Numbered from the stretch's first letter, positions 54,539 through 63,952 are shown. The stretch: 64,000 nucleotides of DNA from Limnobacter sp. (GCA_029866125.1 JARWZZ010000007.1:495055-559054); one strand, 5' to 3'. Translations and numbers: made by a program. The notes: generated from the sequence alone by a model not told the origin.

Positions 54539-55132
54539 TCATCTTGTTCTTACATACTTCACAAAGTCAAAGCCCCACGGTCTTTCCGGCGTGGCTGGGT
54601 TGTGAATTCTTTCAATTTCCTTAAAACGGGTCTGCTCCATTGGGGGGAGAAAAGCATCGCCTTCAAAAGCATGCTGAATTTCAGTCAATATCAATTCATC
54701 AACCAAATCCAGTTCCAAGGCCTGTTGGTAAAGGTTACTCCCGCCGATCAAACAAACCTCGCCTGCCGTATTGTCCTGCCCCAGTGCCTGTGGGTTTTGT
54801 TTCAACCAGTCCAAACCTTCTTTTAACCCATATGCACAGGCAATACGGGTGGCAGGTTCACTGCCCAAGGAGGATGGGTACAGGGTGAAAGGCCTAGGAT
54901 CGCCCTTTGCATCTGCCAAAGGTTGCCAGCCAGCATCCCGCGTGATCACCATGTTCAAGCGACCGGGAAGGGGGCGTCCGATGGAATCCCAAGTTTTGCG
55001 GCCCATTATCATGGGTTTGCCCATGGTGGTGGCTTTGAAAAAAGCCAAATCTTCGGGCAGTTGCCAAGGCAGGCGGTTATTAATACCGATAACCCCGTTT
55101 TGGGCCACCGCAGCAATCAACTTCACAATCAT
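54539..55132 (-). CDS. folA: Dihydrofolate reductase
   Basis: A 197-residue reductase of folate metabolism. LIAAVAQNGVIGINNRLPWQLPEDLAFFK carries the Met20-type loop and the catalytic acidic residue; MGRKTWDSIGRPLPGR and the NADPH region CLIGGSNLYQQAL follow. It is longer than the usual 160 residues through an insert near residues 70-110. It is divergent from thyA, its metabolic partner. Confidence 0.95.
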   Translation of the reverse strand: MIVKLIAAVAQNGVIGINNRLPWQLPEDLAFFKATTMGKPMIMGRKTWDSIGRPLPGRLNMVITRDAGWQPLADAKGDPRPFTLYPSSLGSEPATRIACAYGLKEGLDWLKQNPQALGQDNTAGEVCLIGGSNLYQQALELDLVDELILTEIQHAFEGDAFLPPMEQTRFKEIERIHNPATPERPWGFDFVKYVRTR

Positions 55133-55167
55133 GGGCGAGTCTGGTGTCTCTCAGAAGACCCACAGTC

Positions 55168-55189
55168 TACACCAGTGATACACCAGTGA
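55168..55189. repeat. Tandem 11-bp duplication between folA and thyA
   Basis: TACACCAGTGA occurs twice in a row (55168-55178, 55179-55189). ACACCAG here is also the reverse complement of CTGGTGT at 55141-55147. It sits in the shared control region of the two divergent genes. Confidence 0.8.
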
Positions 55190-55253
55190 AGTACAATCTA
55201 GGTCAGCTTAACGTCACCGTTTACGGCGAATTTCCGGGGATTAACCTAACACC

Positions 55254-56105
55254 ATGAAGCAGTATCTCGATCTGTGCAAACGCATCATTGACGAAGGCGT
55301 CTGGGTTGACAACGACCGCACCGGCAAGCGTTGCCTGACGCTGATTAACGCCGATTTGACTTACAACGTCGATCAAGGCGAATTTCCGCTTGTTACCACC
55401 CGCAAAAGCTTCTACAAGTCTGCCATCGCAGAAATTCTGGGCTACTTGCGTGGTTATGACAATGCTGCCGACTTTCGCAATGCCGGCACCACCACTTGGG
55501 ATGCCAATTCCAATCAGAATCAAGCTTGGTTAAATAGCCCATACCGCAAAGGCGAGGACGACTGCGGCTTTATTTACGGCAAGGTGGCGCGCAATTTTCC
55601 CAAGCCCGATGGCGGTACAGTGGATTTGGTGCGTAAGGTCATTGACGACCTTCATCAAGGCAAGGACGACCGGGGCGAAATCATTACCTTCTACCACCCA
55701 GGCGCTTTCCACTTGGGTTGCTTGCGCCCCTGCATGTACAGCCATCACTTTTCCATTTTGGGCGATACTTTGTACCTTAACAGCACCCAGCGCAGCTGCG
55801 ATGTGCCTTTGGGGTTGAACTTCAATATGGTGCAGGTGTATGTTCTATTGGCTTTGGTGGCGCAAATTACTGGATTAAAGCCGGGTAAGGCCTACCACAA
55901 AATTGTAAATGCCCATATTTATGAAGACCAGCTTGAGCTGATGCGAGATGTGCAACTGAAAAGGGAGCCTTTTCCGTCGCCCAAATTGACCATCAACCCC
56001 AACATCAAAACTTTTGAAGATGTTGAAACATGGGTCACGGTCAATGATTTTGAGCTTCATGGCTATCAATACCACGAGGCGATTAAATACCCGTTTTCGG
56101 TTTAA
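55254..56105 (+). CDS. thyA: Thymidylate synthase
   Basis: A 283-residue ThyA that methylates dUMP with methylenetetrahydrofolate. The catalytic cysteine lies in [12 protein letters not shown], followed by the dUMP-binding [17 protein letters not shown] and [11 protein letters not shown]. The residues around the cysteine (RPCMYSHH) differ from the E. coli APCHAFFQ but belong to a known ThyA branch. folA, which recycles the folate product, is divergent. Confidence 0.95.
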   Translation: MKQYLDLCKRIIDEGVWVDNDRTGKRCLTLINADLTYNVDQGEFPLVTTRKSFYKSAIAEILGYLRGYDNAADFRNAGTTTWDANSNQNQAWLNSPYRKGEDDCGFIYGKVARNFPKPDGGTVDLVRKVIDDLHQGKDDRGEIITFYHPGAFHLGCLRPCMYSHHFSILGDTLYLNSTQRSCDVPLGLNFNMVQVYVLLALVAQITGLKPGKAYHKIVNAHIYEDQLELMRDVQLKREPFPSPKLTINPNIKTFEDVETWVTVNDFELHGYQYHEAIKYPFSV

Positions 56106-56117
56106 TTCGATTGGAGT

Positions 56118-57929
56118 TTAGGTGAGCGCTTGAAGTGACTTTTCCGCATTGCCGTCGATGAACTGCAGCGAGGCCAGTTTGGCATAAAGGCCTTCTTGGC
56201 TCATCAAATCGCGGTGATTGCCCATTTCCACAATTTTTCCTTCATTGATCACTACAATGCGGTCTGCCGCCATCACCGTGGCCAATCGGTGGGCAATGAT
56301 CAAAGTGGTTCGCCCATGGCGTGACCGCTCAATCGCCATTTGCACCAAACGCTCGCTTTCAGCATCTAGGCTGGCTGTGGCTTCATCCAGCAAAAGCAAG
56401 CCTGCATCGCGCAAAATTGCCCGTGCAATCGACACCCGCTGACGTTCGCCACCACTCAATCGCACACCTTTTTCGCCCACGGGTGTATCCATGCCCTCTG
56501 GCATGCGGGCCACAAATGCGGTTGCTGCCGCGTCTTCCAATGCTTTTTGAATTTCTGCTTCGGAAACCTGCCGCGTACCGCCCTTGTCGGCGCCGTAGCT
56601 GACGTTGTCCTTTAAGCTACCCGAGAAAATAACCGCTTCTTGGGACACATAAGCACACTGGGCGCGCCAAGCCTCCAGTTTCAGTTGGTCAATCGGCTTG
56701 CCTTCAATCAGAATTTGCCCGTCGGTGTTGTCGTACCAGCGAAGTAGCAAATTAAACAGGGTGGATTTACCCGCGCCAGATGGACCCACAATCGCTACTG
56801 TTTCGCCACGCTTAATTTTGAGGTTGAAGTGAGTCAGTATTTTACGATCCGGGGCTGAGGGGTAGGCAAACTCCACATCCTTGAATTCAATCTCAAATCC
56901 ACCTTGGTTTTGAGGGGCAGGAAGGCCTCCGTCTGAATGAATGGTGGTGTCTAAATTCAACAACTCGACCAGGCGCTCTGCCGCACCTGCTGCGCGCTGG
57001 AATTCCCCCAACACCTCTGACATGGCTGCAAAGCCAGCGCCCACGAAGGCTGCATACATCACAAACTGGGCCAATTCACCACCACTCATTTCGCCGCTGG
57101 CCACAGCTTTCGCACCCATCCACAACACAACCACCAAGCCTGAAAACGCCAGGCCAATGGCCACTAAAATCAGCGCTGACCGGTTCAGGGTTCGTCTTTT
57201 GGCCACGGTGTAAGTGTGGTCAGATGAATCTGAAAAACGTTTCGCCTCGCGACGCTCTTGGTTAAAGGCTTGCACAGTGTTCATTTGGTTGAGCACTTCT
57301 TGCGCAATCGCGCTGCTGTCCGCCAACTTGTCTTGACTGGCCCGTGACAGTTTTTTTACCCTGCGCCCCAAAACCACAACGGGAATCAACACCACCAGCA
57401 CCAAGCCCAGCACCGCGCCAGAAAGCAGGGGGCTGGTTAAAACCAGCATCACCAATCCACCAAGGGTAGTCAGGCTGTTGCGTAAAAAGAAAGACAAACT
57501 ACTGCCCACCAAGGTTTGAATCAAGGTGGTGTCTGCCGTTAGCCGAGAAAGTACTTCGCCGACTTTCAAGGTTTCAAAAAACTCGGGGCGTTGAATCAGC
57601 AAATGAGAGTAAACGCGGGTGCGCAGGTCTGCCGCAATGCGCTCGCCCAAGGTAGTAACCAAGTAAAAACGGGTTGCCGATGCAAAAGCCAACACAAACA
57701 CCAAGGCCAGTAAAAGTCCAAATGCGGAGTTCAGCCCTTCCGGGTGTTCCCCCGACAGGAAGCCGCTGTCGATTAACCAACGGAACATCACGGGCATGCT
57801 CAAGCTCATGGCCGAGCCCAATAGCAATGCGCCCAAAGCTGCCAAGCCCCAGTTGCGGTGTGGGGCCATCAAGCTCGTCAATGTGGAACTTAATGATCGG
57901 TATGGGGAGGTTTTATTTGACTTGCTCAA
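56118..57929 (-). CDS. MsbA-like ABC exporter (fused permease and ATPase)
   Basis: A 603-residue half-transporter. Six membrane helices occupy about residues 25-320. The ATPase has Walker A VGPSGAGKSTLFNLL, signature RLSGGERQRVSIARA, Walker B LLLLDEATASLD and the switch His (IAHRLATV). It works as a homodimer and resembles exporters of the ABCB/MsbA group, likely for lipids or hydrophobic compounds. The frame opens at TTG (57929) with a weak ribosome site; the next ATG, near residue 20, is the alternative. Confidence 0.9.
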   Translation of the reverse strand: MSKSNKTSPYRSLSSTLTSLMAPHRNWGLAALGALLLGSAMSLSMPVMFRWLIDSGFLSGEHPEGLNSAFGLLLALVFVLAFASATRFYLVTTLGERIAADLRTRVYSHLLIQRPEFFETLKVGEVLSRLTADTTLIQTLVGSSLSFFLRNSLTTLGGLVMLVLTSPLLSGAVLGLVLVVLIPVVVLGRRVKKLSRASQDKLADSSAIAQEVLNQMNTVQAFNQERREAKRFSDSSDHTYTVAKRRTLNRSALILVAIGLAFSGLVVVLWMGAKAVASGEMSGGELAQFVMYAAFVGAGFAAMSEVLGEFQRAAGAAERLVELLNLDTTIHSDGGLPAPQNQGGFEIEFKDVEFAYPSAPDRKILTHFNLKIKRGETVAIVGPSGAGKSTLFNLLLRWYDNTDGQILIEGKPIDQLKLEAWRAQCAYVSQEAVIFSGSLKDNVSYGADKGGTRQVSEAEIQKALEDAAATAFVARMPEGMDTPVGEKGVRLSGGERQRVSIARAILRDAGLLLLDEATASLDAESERLVQMAIERSRHGRTTLIIAHRLATVMAADRIVVINEGKIVEMGNHRDLMSQEGLYAKLASLQFIDGNAEKSLQALT

Positions 57930-57980
57930 ATGGATCTCAATGACGGGTTATCAACACATATTCAAGGGATTAAATACAAG

Positions 57981-59177
57981 CTAGAGGGACATGGGGCGGT
58001 CATAGCCGGTCATTTCCAAATAACCTTTACCCCACATTTGTGGTTTGGATTCTGGTTTCGATCCCGAGTTAAACTCACTGGCCACTCTTTCTACCTTGAC
58101 TGCTCCTTCCCAATACAGTGTGCCGGAACTCATTCGTGCATCCAGCTCTTGATCATCAAACAAGGGTCTCAAAATATAGGTGTTTCCGTCCAAGTGTATG
58201 GATTGCGACACTGGGTACTGGGTACCAGTTTTGGTCGATTTCCAGTTTTTCAAGGTGTTGAACTGTACATTTTTGAAGTCCCGTGTGCGGCCATCCGCCT
58301 CTCGAAGGCAGGCATGAGTCCATACCGGTGGCTTACCGGGGGTTTTGTTCCGTATCTGAAAAGCCATCAAAGACGACCCATCGTCGCCCAAAAGCCCCAC
58401 CCAGTCCCAGCCCTGAGCATCAGGTGCAAGCACAGTGCTAGACCATTCATGGTCCATCCAGAACTTGCCTTGTAGGGGCAGCTTTTTGCCTTCCAATGTG
58501 ACAAAGCCTTCCGTTTGCATGTGGGGCAGGGTGATGTAATGGCTGGACTGTATGGCGTCTGGGCCTTTGCGAGAAAAACCGTTTTGCCCCTGTAACCAAG
58601 GTGTCTGAGTTTGTGTTGCTTTCAGTTGCAAGCCAATTTTTTGCCCCTCAATATTGCAAGTCCAGGTGCTTCCATCTTTGCTGCGTAAATTCCATTTGGG
58701 CAAGTTGATGTTGAGGCATTCAACATTTGAGCCTGAAATTTCAGCTTCCCCTTTTTGGGCGCGCAGCGCAATTTGGTCATGCACCAAAACACCTTTTTTA
58801 GGGTCAGCAACTGCCACGTGGGCAATTAGCAATTGGGCTGGGCTAAAGCGGCTTGGGTTGTTTAAATCCACATCGGGTGCAGACCTAAAAAATGTGATTT
58901 GAATTCCTAGCTCCTGCGCCAGCTCATCCACCCCTGATTTAAACCAACCCGTGAAGTACCACCACTCATTCCTAAACTCGGGGTGGGGGCCGTGGTCGCG
59001 GGGCAAGACAAGCAAGTTTTCAAGTCTGGGTTGTTGAAATGCGCGGGGTTTGGTTTTGATGTCATCCTTGGCCTTATTCGCGCCCGCCAAACCATGGGAT
59101 GCTAAAAAAGGCAACATTCCGCCTGCAAGCAAGAATCGCCTGCGCATGGCTTTATGGAAACCAGCGGAATTGCTCAA
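57981..59177 (-). CDS. AttH/CrtC-like lipocalin-domain protein
   Basis: A 398-residue exported protein. After a short head comes a twin-arginine-like signal (MRRRFLLAGGMLPFLASHGLAGA), then the AttH/carotenoid hydratase fold with HPEFRNEWWYFTGWF, QLLIAHVAVADP, FWMDHEWSS and WDWVGLLGDDGSSLMAF. The best start is TTG at 59177: it has AAGGAGG seven bases upstream and overlaps the permease stop as TTGA. The ATG at 59147 has no ribosome site. AttH proteins go with AttEFG transporters, and the two upstream genes are that type. The transported substrate is unknown. Confidence 0.85.
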   Translation of the reverse strand: MSNSAGFHKAMRRRFLLAGGMLPFLASHGLAGANKAKDDIKTKPRAFQQPRLENLLVLPRDHGPHPEFRNEWWYFTGWFKSGVDELAQELGIQITFFRSAPDVDLNNPSRFSPAQLLIAHVAVADPKKGVLVHDQIALRAQKGEAEISGSNVECLNINLPKWNLRSKDGSTWTCNIEGQKIGLQLKATQTQTPWLQGQNGFSRKGPDAIQSSHYITLPHMQTEGFVTLEGKKLPLQGKFWMDHEWSSTVLAPDAQGWDWVGLLGDDGSSLMAFQIRNKTPGKPPVWTHACLREADGRTRDFKNVQFNTLKNWKSTKTGTQYPVSQSIHLDGNTYILRPLFDDQELDARMSSGTLYWEGAVKVERVASEFNSGSKPESKPQMWGKGYLEMTGYDRPMSL

Positions 59178-61789
59178 GACCAATCCTCCTTCAATTGCCC
59201 CACCACTTGTTGGCCCGCACTGCGTTGAATTGCAAGGGCGACGGTCACCGTGCCCATTACCAGCAAAACCGCAACCATGAAAACCAAATCCCGCCAGGGT
59301 GTGTACCACTGCATGGTCCAATGGAAGGATTGGGGGTTGACCACAAAAATGAGAATGGCGGCAAATGCCAAGCCCATTGTCATGCCCACCAGGGCGGCTA
59401 TCCAAGATGCCAAAAAGCCTTCTTGCAACACCAGCTTCAACAATGTTTTTCGGGATGCGCCCAAGGCGCTTAGCAATGCAAACTCCCTTTTGCGCTGCAA
59501 GGCCATGGCCGAAAATGTGGTGCCCACTCCAAACAGCCCAATGACCACGGCGGCCACTTCCAACAAATAAGTCACTGCAAAGCTTCGATCAAAAATCGCC
59601 AAGCTTAATTCACGAATTTCACCGGGTTGAGAAAATTGAAATTCATCCTGCAAGCCCAGTTTCTGGGATTCTTCTTCAATCAGCCCAATCAGGTCATCCA
59701 CGCTAACCCCGTCCACAGGCCATGCCGAGGCCTGTCGTTGGGTGGCCTCATGGTTGTAAAGAAGTTTGAGTAACTCCTGAGGCATTGCAATCGCACCATG
59801 TTGCCGGGCGTAATCTCGCCAAACCCCAGCCACCAAGGCATTGATTTTCAGGCTACCATCCATGTTCAACATGAGCGTGTCACCCGTTTTTAACTGGTAC
59901 AAATCGGTCAAGGGTTCACTAATCCAGATCGGCAGCAAGTCGGGCGTCTTGGCCATGCGCAATTGAATTTCATCAGCGCTTAAATAGGCTCCAGTCATTG
60001 GCAACTTGCTGGATGCTTGATCCAAGGGTAGGGGCCGAATTACAAGTTCCACAGCGGGTCGGTTACCGTCCAGAATCAATTTTTCTTGACCCCAAAATTG
60101 AATGTCTGCAAATTCTGCACGCGCGCGCAAATTGGTTTGAAGGGCATCGGGAATGGCGGGTAGGGCGCTGGTTTCTGTTACCCGCATATAAAGCGGGGCT
60201 GGCAGTACCTGCACCAACCAGTCATCCAGTGATTGCCTGAAACTGAAAATCATCACATGCATGGCAACCACCAATGCAAAACTTGCAACCACGCCCGACA
60301 AGCCCACCGCTAGCAGGTTGGGTGTACTTGCCAAACGCGACTTGGCCAATTCACCCAAATTGCTCAATGTTTTTGCGGGTTGGATGGTGAACCGAACCAC
60401 GCTACCAATCAAGCAGATGCCACCAAACAGCCCAAAGGCCACTGCCAAATATCCACCCACGGGAATGCTTTCAAAAGGAGGAATCAACAAGGAGAAGCCT
60501 GCACAGGCGCACAAGGTGAGCCCCAGCCATTGGGCACGGTTCATAAATTGCAAGCCTGACTCTTCACTGCCAGCCTTCAACCTTGAGTTGACAGCAATCT
60601 TGCCTGCTTGGCCAGATGGCAATATTGCACCCAGCCCCGTCGCAGTCAAACCAAAGCCGAGGTAAAGCAATGCATCGCCCAGTCGCAAATTCAAGCCAGA
60701 GTCGCTTTGTTCAAAGTACCCAGCGCCCAGGTCAACACCCAACTGGTTTAAAATTAGCGTGGCTAAGCCATAGCCCAAGGCCAAGCCTAGAAAGCTACCT
60801 GTTAAACCGCATGCTATGGACTCAAAAATAATTTGCCGCTGTACGTCCGTTTGCTTCATGCCCATAGACGCCAAAAGCGCCCACTGCCGAGAGCGTTGCG
60901 CCACAGCCAGCATTTGGGTGGAAAAACTCAAAAAGCCACCTGTTAGCAAAGCCACCATAGCCAAAATCGACAAATTGGCCCGGTAAGCTTGCGACACACT
61001 TGCGCCACGGGTGCCTTGCTCTTTGGGGGTTTCAAATCGCCCTACATCTGCAAACTGTTTGCTGTGTTTGTCTTTAAACGTGTCGGCAGTCACGCCCTCA
61101 GCAAGCTTGATGTCTACACGCGAAATTTTTCCCGGTTCGCCCAACTTCCATTGCACCGCTGCAATATCCGACACCGCCACCCATTGATTGCTTCCTGCTG
61201 CTGGCACTGTGCCCGCAACTTTCCAAATGTATTCTGTTTGATCTTTTCGCAAGGTGCGGAGTGTTGATCCATTCGCTGAACCACTGATTGGACCACTGAT
61301 TGCGCCACCGACGACTCCACCGAGCGCCTCTTTCAAAGCTGGGCTCAAATACACGCTGTCGCTACCCAGCAATGACATTCCGCCGGTATTCTCTACATGC
61401 TCATCCGTTTGTCCAATCCAATTTGGAGTGATGGCAGCAGCCTTGAACACATCCAACCCAAGCCACCGCACAGGTTTGTCCAGTCCTGCTATACGCACCT
61501 GTACGTCAATCACGGGTGAAAACACAGCAACATCAGGCAGGCCCACAAGCTGCTCAACCACGGCGTCGGGTAACTCTGATGAATGGGGCAAAAGCTGAAT
61601 ATCGGCTTGACCAGAAAACTGCCGAACACCCGAGTCGAATTGCTCCAGCGCTTTTTGATGAATCAAATGAATGGCCAAACCCAAGCCAACCCCAATGGCA
61701 ATGGCTGCGGTTGCAATCAACCATTTAATGGGTTGGTCTTTGAACGCACCCCACAGCAGCATCAACTTCAAACGAAGGGCGGGGCTCAT
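59174..61789 (-). CDS. Large FtsX-type ABC permease (AttF/AttG-like fusion)
   Basis: An 871-residue membrane protein with the layout of two FtsX/MacB permease units in one chain. A helix near 20-40, a periplasmic domain to about 270, a helix group at about 275-390 and another at 420-540, a second periplasmic domain, and a final group at about 740-860 (AVVIGLFGVGTTFSAMALQRKREFALLSALGASRK). FtsX motifs ASMGMKQTDVQRQI and LLSALGASRKTLLKLV occur once in each half. It pairs with the ATPase upstream; the two genes are separated by a 14-base repeat region. Such systems move lipoproteins or lipids across the envelope. Confidence 0.88.
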   Translation of the reverse strand: MSPALRLKLMLLWGAFKDQPIKWLIATAAIAIGVGLGLAIHLIHQKALEQFDSGVRQFSGQADIQLLPHSSELPDAVVEQLVGLPDVAVFSPVIDVQVRIAGLDKPVRWLGLDVFKAAAITPNWIGQTDEHVENTGGMSLLGSDSVYLSPALKEALGGVVGGAISGPISGSANGSTLRTLRKDQTEYIWKVAGTVPAAGSNQWVAVSDIAAVQWKLGEPGKISRVDIKLAEGVTADTFKDKHSKQFADVGRFETPKEQGTRGASVSQAYRANLSILAMVALLTGGFLSFSTQMLAVAQRSRQWALLASMGMKQTDVQRQIIFESIACGLTGSFLGLALGYGLATLILNQLGVDLGAGYFEQSDSGLNLRLGDALLYLGFGLTATGLGAILPSGQAGKIAVNSRLKAGSEESGLQFMNRAQWLGLTLCACAGFSLLIPPFESIPVGGYLAVAFGLFGGICLIGSVVRFTIQPAKTLSNLGELAKSRLASTPNLLAVGLSGVVASFALVVAMHVMIFSFRQSLDDWLVQVLPAPLYMRVTETSALPAIPDALQTNLRARAEFADIQFWGQEKLILDGNRPAVELVIRPLPLDQASSKLPMTGAYLSADEIQLRMAKTPDLLPIWISEPLTDLYQLKTGDTLMLNMDGSLKINALVAGVWRDYARQHGAIAMPQELLKLLYNHEATQRQASAWPVDGVSVDDLIGLIEEESQKLGLQDEFQFSQPGEIRELSLAIFDRSFAVTYLLEVAAVVIGLFGVGTTFSAMALQRKREFALLSALGASRKTLLKLVLQEGFLASWIAALVGMTMGLAFAAILIFVVNPQSFHWTMQWYTPWRDLVFMVAVLLVMGTVTVALAIQRSAGQQVVGQLKEDWS

Positions 61790-61868
61790 GAACTGGTGCT
61801 CACTAAGTTACGCTCACTAAGTTACGCTCATTAAGTTAGGCTCATTGGAGTTGGGCTCAATGAGTTGC
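61784..61868 (-). repeat. 14-base repeat forming a chain of overlapping stop and start codons
   Basis: Six units with period 14 (one spacer base between the first two) fill the gap between the ATPase stop and the permease start. Two units, 61798-61811 and 61812-61825, are exact copies (GCTCACTAAGTTAC on the plus strand); the others are 8-12 of 14 alike. On the minus strand each unit holds a start codon followed by AGC: TTG in the unit with the ATPase stop, then ATG, ATG, GTG, GTG, and finally the permease ATG. The four inner ones open frames of four or five codons (M-S-L-T, M-S-V-T, M-S-V-T, M-S-T-S-S). Each stop overlaps the next start, as TAATG, TAGTG, TAGTG and ATGA. Confidence 0.9.
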
Positions 61869-62531
61869 ATGCACAGGGTTCAGCGCATTGTGGTGAAGCT
61901 CATACCTTGAGCTCAATCGCGAAGCCACTTTGTCTGAATGTGTAACCATGACCAAAGCACAGCCTTGGTTGCTACAAACATTGAGCAAGATGTCCAGCAC
62001 AGCCTCGGCATTGCGCTCATCCAAATTGCCTGTGGGTTCGTCCGCTAAAATAAGGGGCGGCTGTAAGGCCAATGCACGTGCAATGGCAACACGTTGTTGC
62101 TCGCCACCAGACAACTCACGCGGAAATCGGCTCACTTTGTCCAAAAGCCCAACAGACTCCAGCAAATTTTTGCAATGCTGCACCAAGGGTTTTTTATTGG
62201 CTAATAGGAAAGGCAACTCGACATTTTGCAGCGCCGTCAGGTGGGGCATTAAGTAGTAGGCTTGAAAAACCAAACCAATATGAGCCAGCCTTTTCGATGC
62301 AATTTGGTCTTGGCTCAAGTCGTTAAGGCTAGCTCCAGCCCAGGCGATGTGACCCGAGTCCACAGCATCCAACCCTGCCATCAAGTGCAGCAGGGTGGAC
62401 TTGCCACTGCCAGACTCGCCCAATATTGCAATGCTTTCACCCGCATTGACTTCCAAATGGATGTCTTTAAACAGCATGCTGCCGCCCAAAGATTTAGAAA
62501 TTCCATCCAGTCTGATCAAAGAATTGCTCAC
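61857..62531 (-). CDS. ABC transporter ATPase, LolD/AttE-like
   Basis: A 224-residue ATPase. Walker [16 protein letters not shown], the Q loop with [22 protein letters not shown], signature [16 protein letters not shown] and Walker [14 protein letters not shown], all typical of the MacB/LolD group that partners FtsX-type permeases. The start is GTG at 62531 with a weak ribosome site. It drives the permease encoded next. Confidence 0.92.
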   Translation of the reverse strand: MSNSLIRLDGISKSLGGSMLFKDIHLEVNAGESIAILGESGSGKSTLLHLMAGLDAVDSGHIAWAGASLNDLSQDQIASKRLAHIGLVFQAYYLMPHLTALQNVELPFLLANKKPLVQHCKNLLESVGLLDKVSRFPRELSGGEQQRVAIARALALQPPLILADEPTGNLDERNAEAVLDILLNVCSNQGCALVMVTHSDKVASRLSSRYELHHNALNPVHATH

Positions 62532-62583
62532 CAGAATACCGCCATGCAGGTGAAATATTACAAAATTGGACTATGACTTAATC

Positions 62584-62622
62584 ATCAAACTCATTGATCA
62601 AACTTATTGACCAAGCTTTTTG
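62584..62622. repeat. Imperfect 13-bp tandem repeat after fabI
   Basis: ATCAAACTCATTG, ATCAAACTTATTG and ACCAAGCTTTTTG follow each other at 62584-62622. A weaker fourth copy runs through the fabI stop codon (62629-62631). The first two differ by one base. Confidence 0.8.
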
Positions 62623-62628
62623 ACAAAA

Positions 62629-63414
62629 CTACTCGCTCATGCCACTTACAACTGTGCTGTAACCACCGTCCACATAAGTGATTTCGGCAGTTACACCGCG
62701 TGCCAAGTCGGACAGCAAAAAGGCAGCCACATTGCCCACATCTTCAATGGTTACATTGCGGCGCAGGGGGGCTGCATCTTCCACCGCATGCAAAATTTTG
62801 CTAAAGCCTTTGATGCCTGCTGCTGCCAATGTTTTGATTGGGCCTGCCGAAATACCGTTGACGCGTATGCCGCGCGGCCCAAGGCTTTCCGCCAAATAGC
62901 GCACAGAGGCTTCCAAAGATGCTTTGGCCAAACCCATGGTGTTGTAGTTGGGCACCATTTTTACCGCACCCAAGTAACTCATGGTCAATAGCGAGCCTTC
63001 ACGGCCTTCCATCATGGGGTAAGCGGCCTTGGCCAACGCACCAAAGCTGTAGGACGAAATTTCGTGCGCGGTTTTAAAAGCCTCGCGCGAGAACCCTTCA
63101 AGAAAGTCCCCTGCAATTGCCTCACGCGGTGCAAACGCAATTGCATGGACCAAGCCATCCAAGCCATCCCATTCCTTGCCCAATTTCTCGAAGCAAGCCG
63201 CAATTTGATCATCGTGTTCGACATCCAGGGGAATGATGATTTTCGAACCGAATTCTGCAGCCATGTCGGCCACGCGCTGCTCAAAGCGCTCGTTTTGATA
63301 AGTGAAAGCAAGCTCCGCACCTTGGCTGTGACATGCTTTAGCAATGCCATAAGCGATAGAACGGTTGGACAACAAGCCTGTGATTAGAATTTTTTTGCCT
63401 GCGAGAAATCCCAC
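62629..63414 (-). CDS. fabI: Enoyl-ACP reductase FabI
   Basis: A 261-residue NADH-dependent reductase of fatty acid synthesis. It opens with [22 protein letters not shown], the FabI form of the nucleotide loop. The catalytic Tyr-x6-Lys is in [21 protein letters not shown], followed by [19 protein letters not shown] at 63414 has CAGGAG upstream. The target of triclosan and isoniazid-like inhibitors in other bacteria. It ends in a 13-bp repeat. Confidence 0.96.
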   Translation of the reverse strand: MGFLAGKKILITGLLSNRSIAYGIAKACHSQGAELAFTYQNERFEQRVADMAAEFGSKIIIPLDVEHDDQIAACFEKLGKEWDGLDGLVHAIAFAPREAIAGDFLEGFSREAFKTAHEISSYSFGALAKAAYPMMEGREGSLLTMSYLGAVKMVPNYNTMGLAKASLEASVRYLAESLGPRGIRVNGISAGPIKTLAAAGIKGFSKILHAVEDAAPLRRNVTIEDVGNVAAFLLSDLARGVTAEITYVDGGYSTVVSGMSE

Positions 63415-63518
63415 GTGGACGCTCCTGAGTTGATGGATACAGTTGCGTCATTATAGGCGCTGACAGTTAAAAATCAGCGATGCCCGTATTTTTCCTGCTT
63501 TCAAGCTTTGTAGTGCAG

Positions 63519-63782
63519 TTACGCCTCTAGGCTACGCGGCAACCAATAGGTAAAGCCATACAGGAATGTTTTACCAATGACCTCAGTGGTAGGGATGTTT
63601 TTCTTGCGCAGCACAGCCAGCGCCACCGGAATTTCCGCCAAGTGCAAAAGGCCCAGCACCAAAGCCAATACGATCAATACCGGCATAAACAGCGACAGCA
63701 CGATGTAGGCGGGCACGGCAATCCATACGCCTTTCAAAAGCTGGCGGGTCATGGTGAATGATTTTGGGGTAATTTTAAGCAC
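63519..63782 (-). CDS. Small membrane protein, possibly DUF1145-like
   Basis: An 87-residue protein with a long hydrophobic region (about residues 20-55) that can form one or two helices, containing LLHLAEIPVALAVL, and a charged C-terminal part with VIGKTFLYGFTYWLP. The HxxE pattern in a small membrane protein recalls DUF1145, without certainty. The start chosen is GTG at 63782, which has AAAAGG at good spacing; a longer frame from a TTG at 63860 has no ribosome site. Function unknown. Confidence 0.6.
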   Translation of the reverse strand: MLKITPKSFTMTRQLLKGVWIAVPAYIVLSLFMPVLIVLALVLGLLHLAEIPVALAVLRKKNIPTTEVIGKTFLYGFTYWLPRSLEA

Positions 63783-63909
63783 TGTGTGTTTCCTTTTATC
63801 TGGCCTCAATTCAGGCGATGGGCTAAGGTTTTTTAATGATGTTTCTGAATGGTCTGACAATATTCGTTGTCAGTAAATAAGTCAATATCAACAAACTCAC
63901 CTTCTGTAT

Positions 63910-63937
63910 TTGACAATCAAAGCGCTTGTTGTATACT
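63910..63937 (+). promoter_or_regulatory. Strong sigma-70 promoter of the tRNA-Val gene
   Basis: A perfect -35 box TTGACA (63910-63915) lies 16 bases before TATACT (63932-63937). The next bases (TGCGCCC) form a G+C-rich discriminator, the mark of promoters under stringent control. The tRNA begins 15 bases after the -10 box. Confidence 0.8.
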
Positions 63938-63952
63938 TGCGCCCTCAGCACA

